Assembly (NCBI RefSeq): GCF_026241205.1
Contig: NZ_JAPFQM010000001.1
Span: 434,001-498,000, forward strand
Direction: 5' to 3'
DNA from: Thermomicrobium sp. 4228-Ro
GTDB lineage: Bacteria; Chloroflexota; Chloroflexia; Thermomicrobiales; Thermomicrobiaceae
DNA length: 64,000 nucleotides
Of the stretch, positions 31,908 to 40,749 are shown one piece after another. Below the pieces are notes generated by a model. The model saw only the letters and a program-made list of their open reading frames with translations, was not told where the DNA came from and searched no databases. The position numbers and the translations under genes were made by a program. Each line of letters opens with the position of its first letter. Positions within the stretch are counted from its first letter, which is position 1.

Positions 31908-32822
31908 ATGGCGATCGTCGAGCAGATCCAAGCGGGGGAACGGACGGCAAGCTGGCGAGAGCGCCTTGGGGATGCGATCCGGCAACGCGAGGGACTGCGC
32001 GCCCTGCTACTCGCTGGCCCCGGCGGCTTGTGGTTACTCCTCTTCTTTTTGCTTCCGACCGCTATCGTCTTCGCCTATAGCTTCGCGCGTCGTGGTCCGT
32101 ACGGGACGGTCGCCTGGACGTTCACGCTCGAGAACTATGTCCGATTCTTCGACTGGCTCTACATCCGTGTCTTTCTCGTCTCCGTCTGGCTCGCTCTTCT
32201 GACCACGCTGATCTGTCTCCTCATCGGTTATCCCTTCGCGTTCGTGATCGCGCGCAGTCCGCGCCGCTGGCGCAATGCACTCCTCGTCCTCGTCTTGATT
32301 CCCTTCTGGACGAACTTCCTGGTGCGGACGTACGCGATCATGTTGCTCCTGCGCTCGGACGGACTCATCAACAATCTGCTGCAGAGGCTCGGTCTCATCG
32401 ATCAACCGTTGACGATGCTCTTTACCCCCTTTGCGGTCGTGCTCGGCCTGGTTTACGGATATCTCCCGTTCATGATTCTCCCTATCTACGCCTCGATCGA
32501 AAAGTTCGATTTCACGCTCATCGAGGCCGCGCAAGATTTGGGTGCGAATGCCTGGCACGCCTTCTGGCGGGTCTTGCTTCCGCTGACATTGCCCGGCGTC
32601 CTCGCTGGGTCGATCCTGGTCTTCATCCCGTCGGTGGGTGCCTTCGTCACGCCTGACCTATTGGGCGGCGGGAAAGTCGTGATGATCGCCAACCTGATCA
32701 ACCAACAGTTCCTCACTGTCCGCCACTGGCCCTTCGGTTCGGCCGTGTCGTTCGTGCTGATGGCCATCGTTCTCGCTGCGACCATGCTGTACTTCCGGAT
32801 CGGGGAGACTCGGCGCATATGA
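31908..32822 (+). CDS. potB: Polyamine ABC transporter permease PotB
   Basis: 304 residues from ATG 31908 (CGAGGG upstream). Six predicted helices, starting with GGLWLLLFFLLPTAIVFAYSFA. The permease EAA loop is EAAQDLGANAWHAFWRVLLPLTLPGV, which docks on PotA. The PotB hallmarks FWTNFLVRTYAIMLLLRSDGLINNLL and PSVGAFVTPDLLGGGKVVMIANLI are present. Imports spermidine/putrescine with PotC. The stop overlaps the potC ATG (ATGA). Confidence 0.95.
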   Translation: MAIVEQIQAGERTASWRERLGDAIRQREGLRALLLAGPGGLWLLLFFLLPTAIVFAYSFARRGPYGTVAWTFTLENYVRFFDWLYIRVFLVSVWLALLTTLICLLIGYPFAFVIARSPRRWRNALLVLVLIPFWTNFLVRTYAIMLLLRSDGLINNLLQRLGLIDQPLTMLFTPFAVVLGLVYGYLPFMILPIYASIEKFDFTLIEAAQDLGANAWHAFWRVLLPLTLPGVLAGSILVFIPSVGAFVTPDLLGGGKVVMIANLINQQFLTVRHWPFGSAVSFVLMAIVLAATMLYFRIGETRRI

Positions 32823-33682
32823 CGGTTGGCCAAACGACAGCGCCACGACCGGCAATACGACCGACCCGGCGACGGTTATCGGCCGGTTGGGCAGCGCTCT
32901 GGCTCAACGTTCTGGTGACGTTCGTCTTTCTCTACGCACCGATCGTGGTGATGTCGGTCTTCAGTTTCAACGCGTCGCGGCAGATGCAGGTCTGGATGGG
33001 ATTCACGCTCGACTGGTACGTCCGCATGTTTCATGACGAGCGGGTTCGCGTGGCAGCCGAGAACTCACTCATCATCGCTTTGGTCTCTACGCTCGTCTCG
33101 ACAGTGATCGGTACGCTTACTGCATTGGCGCTCGAACGTACCCGCTTCCGTGTCAAAAGCCTCTATGAGGGTGCGATGTACTTGCCGATCATCGTGCCGG
33201 AGATCGTGATGGCTATTGCTCTCCTCGTCTTTTTCAATCTCACCTTTCAATGGCTAGGCCAGCTGTTCGGCCTGCGCTTGAACTTCGGCCTCGGCACGAT
33301 CACCATTGCGCACATCGCATTCTCGTTCCCCTTCGTCGCCGTCGTCGTGCGTGCCCGACTCGCCGACTTCGACCGCACGCTCGAGCAGGCTGCCCAGGAT
33401 CTGGGTGCGAACGATTGGCAGACGTTCCGCTACGTCACGCTTCCTTTGCTCATGCCCGGCATTATCGCCGGTGCGCTCCTCGCCTTTACGCTCTCGATCG
33501 ACGACTTCGTCATTACGTTCTTCAACGCTGGTGTCGGTTCGACGACGTTGCCGCTGGAGATTTATGGACGCGTCCGTCGCGGCATCACACCAGACGTCAA
33601 CGCGCTGTCGACAGTACTCTTGCTTGCCTCCATGCTTCTGGTCTTGGGTTCGCTCGCGCTGCAACGCCGACGGTCGACATGA
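32819..33682 (+). CDS. potC: Polyamine ABC transporter permease PotC
   Basis: 287 residues. Basic N-terminus, then helix WLNVLVTFVFLYAPIVVMSVFSFN. The EAA loop is EQAAQDLGANDWQTFRYVTLPLLMPGI. The stretch LAFTLSIDDFVITFFNAGVGSTTLPLEIYGRVRRGITPDVNALST is a PotC signature. It pairs with PotB to form the transmembrane channel. Its ATG overlaps the potB stop; potD follows after 16 bp. Confidence 0.95.
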   Translation: MTVGQTTAPRPAIRPTRRRLSAGWAALWLNVLVTFVFLYAPIVVMSVFSFNASRQMQVWMGFTLDWYVRMFHDERVRVAAENSLIIALVSTLVSTVIGTLTALALERTRFRVKSLYEGAMYLPIIVPEIVMAIALLVFFNLTFQWLGQLFGLRLNFGLGTITIAHIAFSFPFVAVVVRARLADFDRTLEQAAQDLGANDWQTFRYVTLPLLMPGIIAGALLAFTLSIDDFVITFFNAGVGSTTLPLEIYGRVRRGITPDVNALSTVLLLASMLLVLGSLALQRRRST

Positions 33683-33698
33683 CGTGAGGAGGGTATCG

Positions 33699-34928
33699 AT
33701 GCAACGCGACCGATTGATCCGACGGTGGCTCACCGACTGGCAGCGTGGCCGTCTGTCGCGACGTGAGCTCCTGCGCCGACTCGCACTGCTCGGCCTCAGT
33801 TCCTTCGCGATCGCGAACCTGCTCGCCGCCTGTGGTCAGGCAGAATCGACCCCCACACCGGCGAGTGGTGCGACGACACCGAGCGAGAGCACCGGTACGC
33901 CAGCCTCCGGCACTGCCGGCATTCCCGACTACATCGATCCGAGCAAGCTCGAAAAAGAGCTCAACTTCTACAACTGGTCGGAGTATATCGACCCTGACAT
34001 TCTCACCGAATTCGAGCAGACGTATGGCGTGAAGGTGACGATGGATACCTACGCCTCGAACGAGGATCTCCTCGCCAAGCTGCAAGGAGGGGCGACCGGC
34101 TACGATGTCATCGTTCCCTCCGACTACATGGTCAGCATCATGATCAACCTCGGGATGCTCGAACCGCTCGACTACTCCATCATCAAGACGATCGAGAACA
34201 TCGACCCCGAAAACCTCCACGCGTATTACGACCCTCAAAACACGTACAGCGTCCCGTACATGTGGGGGACGTCCGGTTACAGCTACGATACCGCTACCCT
34301 CGGCGACGACCTCGCGAGCTGGAAGGAAGTGTTCGAGCCACGCCCTGAGGTGAGGGGTAAAGTCGTGATGCTCGACGACCAGCGTGAGGTGATCGGCGCT
34401 GCACTGATGTACCTGGGGTACGAGATCAACGAGACGAGTGACGAGGCCTTAGCGCGGGCGAAAGAACTGTTGCTCGCCCAGAAGCCCTATGTCCTGGCCT
34501 ATTCGAGCCAGAACAACGACGACTTGCTGGTTGCTGGAGAGGCACTCATCTCGCATATCTGGACCGGTGACGCGCTGATGAGCCAGCAGGAAAAGCCCAG
34601 CCTCCGCTACGTCATTCCCATCGAAGGCTGCACTGTCTGGCAGGACAACCTGTGCGTTCCCAAGACAGCACCGCATAAGTACGCAGCCATGGCGTTCATC
34701 GATTTCCTCAACCGAGCTGACGTTGCGGGACGGAATGCCAACTACATCATGTACGGCTCTCCGAACAAGGCAGCGCGCGAACAGGGGTATATCGACGAAG
34801 AAGTGCTCAAGAATCCCGGCGTCTACCCACCACCAGAGGTCTGGAAGCGCCTCCAATGGATCAAAGACGTGGGAGAAGAAGGCGCTCTGAAGTTCGACCG
34901 TCTCTGGACGGAAATCAAGACCGGTTGA
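33699..34928 (+). CDS. potD: Polyamine-binding lipoprotein PotD
   Basis: 409 residues from ATG 33699 (GAGGAGGG ribosome-binding site). The signal has a twin-Arg-like SRRELLRRLALLGLSSFAIANLLAACG with lipobox LLAAC, so the mature protein is probably a lipid-anchored extracellular solute receptor. A Thr/Ser/Pro linker leads to the binding protein: LNFYNWSEYIDPDILTEFEQTYGVKV, TGYDVIVPSDYMVSIMI, VPYMWGTSGYSYDT, IPIEGCTVWQDNLCVPKTAPH. These match PotD/PotF family order. It delivers polyamines to PotBC. Two agmatinase-like genes 8-10 kb away could connect to polyamine metabolism, but no direct link is visible. Confidence 0.94.
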   Translation: MQRDRLIRRWLTDWQRGRLSRRELLRRLALLGLSSFAIANLLAACGQAESTPTPASGATTPSESTGTPASGTAGIPDYIDPSKLEKELNFYNWSEYIDPDILTEFEQTYGVKVTMDTYASNEDLLAKLQGGATGYDVIVPSDYMVSIMINLGMLEPLDYSIIKTIENIDPENLHAYYDPQNTYSVPYMWGTSGYSYDTATLGDDLASWKEVFEPRPEVRGKVVMLDDQREVIGAALMYLGYEINETSDEALARAKELLLAQKPYVLAYSSQNNDDLLVAGEALISHIWTGDALMSQQEKPSLRYVIPIEGCTVWQDNLCVPKTAPHKYAAMAFIDFLNRADVAGRNANYIMYGSPNKAAREQGYIDEEVLKNPGVYPPPEVWKRLQWIKDVGEEGALKFDRLWTEIKTG

Positions 34929-34944
34929 GCGACGCATGTCAACA

Positions 34945-34984
34945 AGCGAGCCGGAACCTGCTACCGCGGCAGGTTCGGCTCGCT
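34945..34984. terminator. Long hairpin between convergent potD and HD-domain gene
   Basis: AGCGAGCCGGAACCTGC / GCAGGTTCGGCTCGCT forms a stem of about 16 bp with a single bulged G and a 6-nt loop, 17 bp after potD. No strong T-run follows on either strand. It lies between convergent genes, so it probably ends both transcripts. Confidence 0.55.
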
Positions 34985-35005
34985 GCGCTCATGCTGTGCT
35001 CGCCG

Positions 35006-35611
35006 CTATCCAGCTTCGACCGGCTTCCGTTCCAGCCCGAGTTCCTCTGCGATCTCCTTCATCGCCTCGAGGACGATACGGATATGCTCGTCGAGCGGCA
35101 CGCCGAGTTCCGCGGCTGCCTTTTCGATCTCCTGCCGGTTGACCGCTGCGGCGAACTCCTTGGCCTTCCACTTCTTCTTGACGCTCGAAACCTCGACGTC
35201 GAGAATGCTCCTCGTCGGACGCACGAGCGCTACAGCCACAAGGAAGCCGGTCAGCTCATCGACCGCGACGAGGGTCTTCTCCAGGAGTGACTCAGGCTCC
35301 ACGCCCGTCACGTCGCTCGCGTGCGCGAGGATCGCGCGGATCACCTCCTCGGGATACCCGCGTTCCCGCAGGATGCGCGATCCCACGACCGGGTGTCCCT
35401 CGGAACTGATCGTCGGATACCGCTCGTAATCGAAATCATGCAAGAGCCCGACGAGCCCCCACAGTTCCTCGTCCTCTCCGAAGCGGCGCGCATACGCCCG
35501 CATCGCCGCTTCGACGGCGCGCATGTGGCGCAGCAGATGCGGCTGCGTCGTGTACTGCCGCACGAGTTCCCAGGCCTCCTCGCGTGTCGGCAAACGCCGC
35601 TCGACCGTCAC
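35006..35611 (-). CDS. HD-domain phosphohydrolase (HDIG type)
   Basis: 201 residues from GTG 35611 (GGGAGGGG upstream). Metal-binding residues of the HD domain: HLLRHMRAVEAAMRAYARRFGED, VGLLHDFDYERYP (HD), EGHPVVGSRIL, ILAHASDVTG and the final Asp in VAVDELTGFL. This small stand-alone HDIG group includes putative nucleotidases and phosphodiesterases; substrate unknown. Preceded in the same direction by a membrane-protein gene with a 19-bp gap, so probably bicistronic. Confidence 0.85.
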   Translation of the reverse strand: MTVERRLPTREEAWELVRQYTTQPHLLRHMRAVEAAMRAYARRFGEDEELWGLVGLLHDFDYERYPTISSEGHPVVGSRILRERGYPEEVIRAILAHASDVTGVEPESLLEKTLVAVDELTGFLVAVALVRPTRSILDVEVSSVKKKWKAKEFAAAVNRQEIEKAAAELGVPLDEHIRIVLEAMKEIAEELGLERKPVEAG

Positions 35612-35630
35612 TGTACCCCTCCCGCTTCAC

Positions 35631-36137
35631 TCACTTGCGCTGGCTTCGTGTTCCGGCAACAAATGCGCGGAAAGCGCGTATCCACGGATTCTTGCGGCGC
35701 AGTTCGGGCACGAAGACGCTGGCTGCCGCGCGACCGAGCATCCGCCCAGTGGCGGTCAAAAAATCGTCCGAACCCGTTGGCCCGCGTTCTAGTGCGTTCG
35801 CCCTACCTGCGCCACGGTTCCCACCTGCACTCGCTCGCCCGAGCGCTCCAGCGATCTCGCGCATGACGTCCCGTCGTGGCGTCAAATGCCCACCGCGGCG
35901 CTTCCAGCGCCAGCGGCTGATCAGCATGCCGGCGAAACCACCGAGTACGGCGATCAGCGCACCCGGTCCATTCGGTCGCGTATCGATCAGATCCATACCA
36001 CCGAAATCGGCCAGCCACAGAATGCCAGCCGTTCCGAAATAGCCAACGACCCAGGCGACCGTCTCGTTGAACGCTTGACCGAAACGCCGGGTCGTCCGCC
36101 AGGAGAGCACGAAAATGAGCGGAACGATCAGCCACAT
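35631..36137 (-). CDS. Membrane protein of unknown function (168 aa)
   Basis: The start is ATG 36137 (MWLIVPLIFVLSW), with GGAGG adjacent and GGGAGGAAG further up; a longer frame to 36263 runs into the divergent methyltransferase gene. About three hydrophobic segments: residues 1-13, 28-45 (AWVVGYFGTAGILWLADF) and 58-75 (GPGALIAVLGGFAGMLIS). A basic cytoplasmic tail of about 90 residues follows (RWRWKRRGGHLTPRRDVM, then a Gly/Arg-rich linker and PWIRAFRAFVAG). No family recognised. Co-directional with the HD gene. Confidence 0.6.
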   Translation of the reverse strand: MWLIVPLIFVLSWRTTRRFGQAFNETVAWVVGYFGTAGILWLADFGGMDLIDTRPNGPGALIAVLGGFAGMLISRWRWKRRGGHLTPRRDVMREIAGALGRASAGGNRGAGRANALERGPTGSDDFLTATGRMLGRAAASVFVPELRRKNPWIRAFRAFVAGTRSQRK

Positions 36138-36240
36138 CCTCCGAGCTTCCCTCCCCGGATCAGCCGCTAGCACAAGCCTACCGGTTCGCCCCCTCCCCGG
36201 CCAAGTACACTCAGCTGGCAGAAGGCAGGACGGAACCGCT

Positions 36241-36867
36241 ATGGCGCACGACGAGTTACTCACTCTCGCTCGGCATTATGACACACTCGCGCAGCACTAC
36301 GACCGGATGCTCGATCGCTTCGAGCGCCGGCTCCTCGGCGATTGGCGCGCGCGAGCGGCTCACCAGGCCTACGGCTGGACTTTGGAAATCGCGATCGGTA
36401 CGGGACGAACCATCCCACTCTACGCTGAACGAGCGACCGTGATCGGACTCGAGCTCAGCTCCGGCATGCTCGCGCACGCGAAGCGACGCCTCGCCACCGC
36501 CCGTGTGCCTGTCTTTCTGATCCGGGGCGATGCCCAACGTCTCCCGATCCGGAACGACAGCATCGATGTGGTCATCTCGATCCTCAGTCTTTGCACCATC
36601 CCCGACGATCGGCGAGCGCTGGCCGAAGCGTACCGCGTCCTGCGCCCCGGCGGGAAACTCCTCCTGGTCGAGCACGTGCGGAGTCCCAATGGTCTGGTCC
36701 GGGCAGTGCAGCACCTGCTCGATCCGCTGAGCGTTCGCTTCGCACACGACCACCTGCTTCGCGACCCGCTCGATCACCTCCAGGAGATCGGCTTTCGCGT
36801 ACTCGACGTCGAGCGCCGTGCCCTGGGCATCGTCGAACGCGTGCTCGCCGAAAAGCCAGCGACCTGA
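36241..36867 (+). CDS. SAM-dependent class I methyltransferase (UbiE-like)
   Basis: 208 residues from ATG 36241. Motif I LEIAIGTGRTIPLYA binds SAM, then VIGLELSSGMLAHAKRRL, GDAQRLPIRNDSIDVVISILSLCTIPDDRRALAEAYRVLRPGGKLLLVEHV (motifs II-III), and HDHLLRDPLDHLQEIGFRVLDVE. It is closest in style to UbiE/COQ5 and phospholipid N-methyltransferase-like enzymes. Acceptor substrate unknown. It stands alone, converging on the sulfurtransferase gene after 3 bp. Confidence 0.85.
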   Translation: MAHDELLTLARHYDTLAQHYDRMLDRFERRLLGDWRARAAHQAYGWTLEIAIGTGRTIPLYAERATVIGLELSSGMLAHAKRRLATARVPVFLIRGDAQRLPIRNDSIDVVISILSLCTIPDDRRALAEAYRVLRPGGKLLLVEHVRSPNGLVRAVQHLLDPLSVRFAHDHLLRDPLDHLQEIGFRVLDVERRALGIVERVLAEKPAT

Positions 36868-36870
36868 GCG

Positions 36871-37737
36871 CTAGGGGGTACCGAGCGCGATCGGGAGGTC
36901 GTCTCGATTTCCCCACTCGGCCCAGCTGCCTACGTACACACGCACGTCCCGGAAGCCAGCCAGTCGCAATGCGAGGGCCGCATGAGCAGCACGGACACCA
37001 CCGTGGCAGTACGTGATGACGGGCGTGTCCGGGTCGACACCGACCGCCCGCAGACTCTCCACAACCTGCTCCCGAGGCACGAACCGCCGGTCGCTGTCCC
37101 AATCGAGGCTCTGCTGCCAGAACCAGTGCTGTGCGCCCGGGATGTGCCCACCCCGGCGTGCCCGTACCTCCTCACCGGTGAACTCGCTGAGCCGACGGAC
37201 ATCGAGCACGACCGCTGACCGTTCGGCGATCGCGCGGAGCACTGTCTCGGCCTCGACGACGAGTTGTGGATCCGGCTGCATGCCAGGAAGAGTGAAGTGA
37301 GCAGCTGGCCACGTCGGCTCCTCGGTACTGACCGGCCGTCCTTCCAGCCCCCAGCGCGTCCAACCGCCGTCGAGGATCCGAAGGCGGTCCGCCCGGCCGT
37401 AGCGAGCCAGAGCCAACCACAGCCGGGCCACGAAGTGCCCACCCTCGTCGTCATAGCCGACGATCGTATGCGCGTCTCCGATACCGAGTTCGCCGAGTTG
37501 CGCAGCGATGTACTCCGGGGACGCCAGCCGGTAGGCGATCGGATCGTCCGGATCGACCGTCACGCGGGTCCAATCGAAATAACGAGCGCCCGGAATATGG
37601 CCTGCGCGATACTCGGCGTACCCGTCCCGCCCATCGAAGTAATAGCGGCAGTCGAGGACACGAACGGTGTCATCGTCCAGATGTTCGGCGAGCCAGTCCG
37701 TACTGACGAGCATCGCCTCACGGTGGAGCATCCCCAT
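36871..37737 (-). CDS. Two-domain rhodanese-type sulfurtransferase
   Basis: 288 residues. An N-terminal inactive rhodanese domain (LDCRYYFDGRDGYAEYRAGHIPGARYFDW) precedes a catalytic domain with Cys244 in TYCHGGVRAAHAAL, the CxGGxRA-type loop of thiosulfate/3-mercaptopyruvate sulfurtransferases. Moves a sulfane sulfur from thiosulfate or mercaptopyruvate to a thiol or cyanide. Last gene of the DUF1684-pepA-YjbQ-XRE operon, 6 bp after the XRE stop; ribosome-binding site AGGGTGA. Confidence 0.92.
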   Translation of the reverse strand: MGMLHREAMLVSTDWLAEHLDDDTVRVLDCRYYFDGRDGYAEYRAGHIPGARYFDWTRVTVDPDDPIAYRLASPEYIAAQLGELGIGDAHTIVGYDDEGGHFVARLWLALARYGRADRLRILDGGWTRWGLEGRPVSTEEPTWPAAHFTLPGMQPDPQLVVEAETVLRAIAERSAVVLDVRRLSEFTGEEVRARRGGHIPGAQHWFWQQSLDWDSDRRFVPREQVVESLRAVGVDPDTPVITYCHGGVRAAHAALALRLAGFRDVRVYVGSWAEWGNRDDLPIALGTP

Positions 37738-37743
37738 CGTCGG

Positions 37744-38106
37744 TCACCCTCTCTCGCTTATCCCATCACTGTGTGCTCGCTTCCAGCGCAAGTACGCACG
37801 GTACCGCTCCAGCTCGGCGCGTTCCTCGTCATCGAGATCAGCGCACGCGCTGCATCCATGTGCAGCCGACGACTGACCGTCCAGTCGTGCAGCCAGCGAG
37901 CGGAGGAAGTCGGCGAGCGAGACTTGGTAGGCCTGGGCCAGCTGGGCGAGCGCTTCCAGCGTCGGCAACTTGCGACCGTGTTCCAGTTCGCTGACGTACG
38001 CGATCGAAAGCCCGCTCCGTTCGGCCAGCTCGCGGAGCGTCCACTGTCGCTGCGCCCGAAGATCAGCCAGGAACCGGGCGATCGCTTCACGAAGTCGGTC
38101 ACTCAC
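37744..38106 (-). CDS. XRE-family transcriptional regulator with a C-terminal CxxC
   Basis: 120 residues from GTG 38106. N-terminal Cro/C1 HTH: RAQRQWTLRELAERSGLSIAYVSELEHGRKLPTLEALAQLAQAYQVSLADFL. The C-terminal part carries HGCSACADLDDEERAELERYRAYLRW. The Cys pair could sense metal or redox state, or simply be structural. Its start lies in an 8-bp overlap with the YjbQ gene, and the sulfurtransferase follows after 6 bp, so it is probably a local regulator translated with its targets. Confidence 0.85.
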   Translation of the reverse strand: MSDRLREAIARFLADLRAQRQWTLRELAERSGLSIAYVSELEHGRKLPTLEALAQLAQAYQVSLADFLRSLAARLDGQSSAAHGCSACADLDDEERAELERYRAYLRWKRAHSDGISERG

Positions 38107-38521
38107 CCAGCACCTGCACCCAAACCGTCCGTGTGCGTGCGTGCGTATCGAAGTCGATGAGCACGATCCGCTGCCAGGTGCCGAGCGTCAACGCACCACT
38201 GACCAATGGGACCGTTACCGAGGGCCCGACGACGAGCGCACGGAGGTGACTGTGCGCGTTGTCGTCAGCGTTCAGTCGGTTGTGCGCATAGTTCCCCCGT
38301 TCGGGGGCGATCCGCTCGGCAGCGACACGGATATCCTCCACGAGCCCCGGTTCGTATTCCGAGACCGAGACAGCAGCTGTCGAATGAGCGACGAACACAC
38401 AGACGAGCCCGTCGCGGATCCCGCTCGCCTCGATCACGTCGCGTACCTGCGGCGTGATGTCGAGCAGCTGGTCGTGACCGACTGTCGCGACCTGAAAGCG
38501 GCGCGCGAATGTCCGGCTCAC
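38099..38521 (-). CDS. YjbQ/UPF0047 family protein (secondary thiamine-phosphate synthase type)
   Basis: 140 residues from GTG 38521, which overlaps the pepA stop (GTGA); a longer frame exists but would read back inside pepA. Family motifs: DGLVCVFVAHSTAAVSVSEYEPG, NYAHNRLNADDNAHSHLRALVVGPSVTVPL and GALTLGTWQRIVLIDFD. Members show weak thiamine-phosphate synthase activity in genetic tests, but their true role is unsettled. Metal-binding histidines are conserved. Confidence 0.9.
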   Translation of the reverse strand: MSRTFARRFQVATVGHDQLLDITPQVRDVIEASGIRDGLVCVFVAHSTAAVSVSEYEPGLVEDIRVAAERIAPERGNYAHNRLNADDNAHSHLRALVVGPSVTVPLVSGALTLGTWQRIVLIDFDTHARTRTVWVQVLGE

Positions 38522-40026
38522 CGCCTCTCGCCTCCGGCCCCAGCACAGGATTCGGCCCAGAGTTCGAGAAATCGCAGCAGCGTCCGCACCCCGTGCCCAG
38601 TCGCCCCCGGCGGCCCGAACGGCCCCGGCTGCTCGGACCAGGCGGGCCCAGCGATGTCCAGATGCAGCCACGGCCGCCCATCAGTGAACTCGCGCAGGAA
38701 GAGTGCAGCGTTGATCGCAGCGCCCCACCGGCCAGCCGTGTTCTTCAAGTCGGCGTGCTCGCTGCGCAGAAGGTCGCGGTACTCGTCCCAGAGTGGCAGT
38801 GGCCACATCCGTTCGCCCACTTCGCTGGCTGCTCGCAACATGAGATCCCGCGCACGCTCATCAGTCGCGAACAGGCCGCTACCTCCCCGCCCGAGCGCGA
38901 CCGCACACGCGCCGGTCAACGTCGCGACATCGATCAATAAGTGCGCGTCCTGCTGAACAGCGTACGTCAGCGCATCGGCGAGGAGCAAACGCCCCTCCGC
39001 ATCGGTACTGATGACTTCGACTGTCTTGCCGTTCAGTGTTCGCACGATATCGCCGGGCCGGAATGCGTCGCCATCAGGCAGATTCTCCGCAGCGGCGACG
39101 ATACCGTGAACCTCGACCGGCAAGCCGAGTGCCGGAAGTGCTCGCAGCACGCTCAGGACGACAGCCCCACCGGCCATATCTCCCTTCATCCGTTCCATAC
39201 CTTCGGCCGGCTTGAGGCTCAGCCCACCCGAATCGAAGGTCACCGCCTTGCCCACGAGCGCCAGGCGCGTCGCAGCGCCGTTACCCGGCTTGTAGACGAG
39301 ATGCACCAGGCGTGGTTCCCGACGGCTTCCCTGACCGACCGCGAGGATGGCACCGGCGCCGAGTTCCTCGAGCAGTGCCCGGTCATAGATCGAGCACTGC
39401 AGACCCACTTCCTGCGCCACCTCCCAGGCGATCCCGCTCAATCGCTCGGGATCGAGCACATTTCCTGGCTCGTTCGTCAGATCTCGTGCGAAGTTGACCG
39501 TCTCGTACACGATCTGGCCCCGACGGCTAGCGGTCTCGACCCCCTGACCGGTACCAGCGACGACCAGCCGTTCGATCCCGGAAAGCGTGTCGCTACTGCG
39601 ATAGCGGTGGAACCGGTAGCTCGCCAGGCCGACGCCTTCCACGATCGCCTGGACGACCGACTCGATCGGATGGCGCAGCAGTCCTACCACCGGCCAGACG
39701 AGGATGCGGCCACCAGCGTCGGTTGTCACCTTCGCGGTCAGAGCCGCTACCCGCCTGATATCGGAGAGTGTCCGCTGCTCTGGCGTGCCGAGGCCCACCA
39801 ACACGATACGCTCTGCGTGCCACTCGGCTGGCGGTGGCACGGCTGCGACCTGACCGACTCGTCCAATGACCCCGGCCGCACGGGCAGCTCGCATCACCCA
39901 CTCGGCGAGTGCACGCTCGCCCTCGCTGATCGACTCATCGAGCCGAAACTCCGGAACGACCGGCAGCACGATGCTGCCCGCGAGTGCGTCGAGCGGCTCG
40001 CTCCTCGTGACGACCTCCAGCGCCAC
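38518..40026 (-). CDS. pepA: Leucyl aminopeptidase, M17 family
   Basis: 502 residues from GTG 40026, 1 bp after the DUF1684 stop. The C-terminal catalytic domain carries both metals: GKAVTFDSGGLSLKP (Lys, Asp), MKGDMAGGA, and the M17 signature STDAEGRLLLADAL (the usual N in NTDAEGR is S here). It ends with HLDIAGPAW. Cytoplasmic hexameric Zn/Mn exopeptidase removing N-terminal residues; in E. coli it also binds DNA. The N-terminal domain (1-170) is less conserved, as usual. Confidence 0.94.
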   Translation of the reverse strand: MALEVVTRSEPLDALAGSIVLPVVPEFRLDESISEGERALAEWVMRAARAAGVIGRVGQVAAVPPPAEWHAERIVLVGLGTPEQRTLSDIRRVAALTAKVTTDAGGRILVWPVVGLLRHPIESVVQAIVEGVGLASYRFHRYRSSDTLSGIERLVVAGTGQGVETASRRGQIVYETVNFARDLTNEPGNVLDPERLSGIAWEVAQEVGLQCSIYDRALLEELGAGAILAVGQGSRREPRLVHLVYKPGNGAATRLALVGKAVTFDSGGLSLKPAEGMERMKGDMAGGAVVLSVLRALPALGLPVEVHGIVAAAENLPDGDAFRPGDIVRTLNGKTVEVISTDAEGRLLLADALTYAVQQDAHLLIDVATLTGACAVALGRGGSGLFATDERARDLMLRAASEVGERMWPLPLWDEYRDLLRSEHADLKNTAGRWGAAINAALFLREFTDGRPWLHLDIAGPAWSEQPGPFGPPGATGHGVRTLLRFLELWAESCAGAGGERR

Positions 40027-40027
40027 G

Positions 40028-40621
40028 TCACCCCCCGATCAATGGAGCTGGCCCGCGTGGCTTCTCCTGCTCGGTCACCGAAACGTAATCCGGATAGGCC
40101 ATCTCACCAGCCCGGATCGGCACATCGACGATATTTTCCCGCGGCGGAATCGGACAAGTCCAGCGATCGTTGTAGGCACAGTACGGGTTGTAGGCCATGT
40201 TGAAATCGAGGATGAGCTTCCCGTCCGGCGTTTCCTGGGGATCCAGGTAACGCCCGACCGAGTAGGTCTCGGTTCCAGCGGTCGCATCGCGGAAGGGTAG
40301 GAAGTAGCGACCACGGCCGACTTCTCGGTAGACTGTGAACGTCACCGGTTTCCCTTCGATTATGACCGTTGCCCGCCCCGCGACGATGAACTCCTTCGGC
40401 TCGCCGGTCGTCGTACCGAGGACGACACGCTCCTGACTGATCCCTTCCCGGTCGAGCTCGACGACGAACCGGTACTCCGGCTTCACCGGATAGTAGCGGA
40501 GCCCTTGGAACCGTTCACGCTGCTCCGGGAGAAGCGGTGAATTGGGATTCGTTCGAAAGAACTCGTCTCGTCGCTTCCTGTAGTCCTCGATGCGCTTGAT
40601 ATAGGCCTCAACATTCTCCAT
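40028..40621 (-). CDS. DUF1684 domain protein
   Basis: 197 residues from ATG 40621 (MENVEAYIKRIEDYRKRRDEFF), preceded by GAGGAGGGAG; the frame extends to 40672 but without a better start. DUF1684 landmarks: LRYYPVKPEYRFV, VYREVGRGRYFLPFRDATAGTETYSVGRYLD, LILDFNMAYNPYCAYNDRWTCPIPPRENIVDVPIRAGE. The family is widespread, predicted beta-rich, function unknown; the C-x(n)-C pair in NPYCAY...WTCPIPP is conserved. First gene of the pepA operon. Confidence 0.88.
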   Translation of the reverse strand: MENVEAYIKRIEDYRKRRDEFFRTNPNSPLLPEQRERFQGLRYYPVKPEYRFVVELDREGISQERVVLGTTTGEPKEFIVAGRATVIIEGKPVTFTVYREVGRGRYFLPFRDATAGTETYSVGRYLDPQETPDGKLILDFNMAYNPYCAYNDRWTCPIPPRENIVDVPIRAGEMAYPDYVSVTEQEKPRGPAPLIGG

Positions 40622-40681
40622 CGCCGTCGCTCCCTCCTCGTTCGAGACGTCTCGCGACTGACACACGCGCAAGGATACCGG

Positions 40682-40718
40682 AAAAACACCGAACCGGCCT
40701 GATGAGGCCGGTTCGGTG
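40682..40718 (-). terminator. Rho-independent terminator upstream of the DUF1684-pepA operon
   Basis: Reading leftward: a 13-bp perfect stem (CACCGAACCGGCC / GGCCGGTTCGGTG) with a 6-nt loop followed by TTTTT. It lies between a leftward promoter (40856-40884) and the DUF1684 start 60 bp downstream. It either ends a short RNA or acts as an attenuator of the operon. Confidence 0.85.
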
Positions 40719-40749
40719 GTTCGCGTGGGCGCCCCCGTGCGGGGGTCGG

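Noticed and set aside
38941-40203. 420-codon rightward open frame opposite pepA
   Set aside because: Lies antisense to a clear leucyl aminopeptidase; composition is that of the complementary strand of a GC-rich gene.
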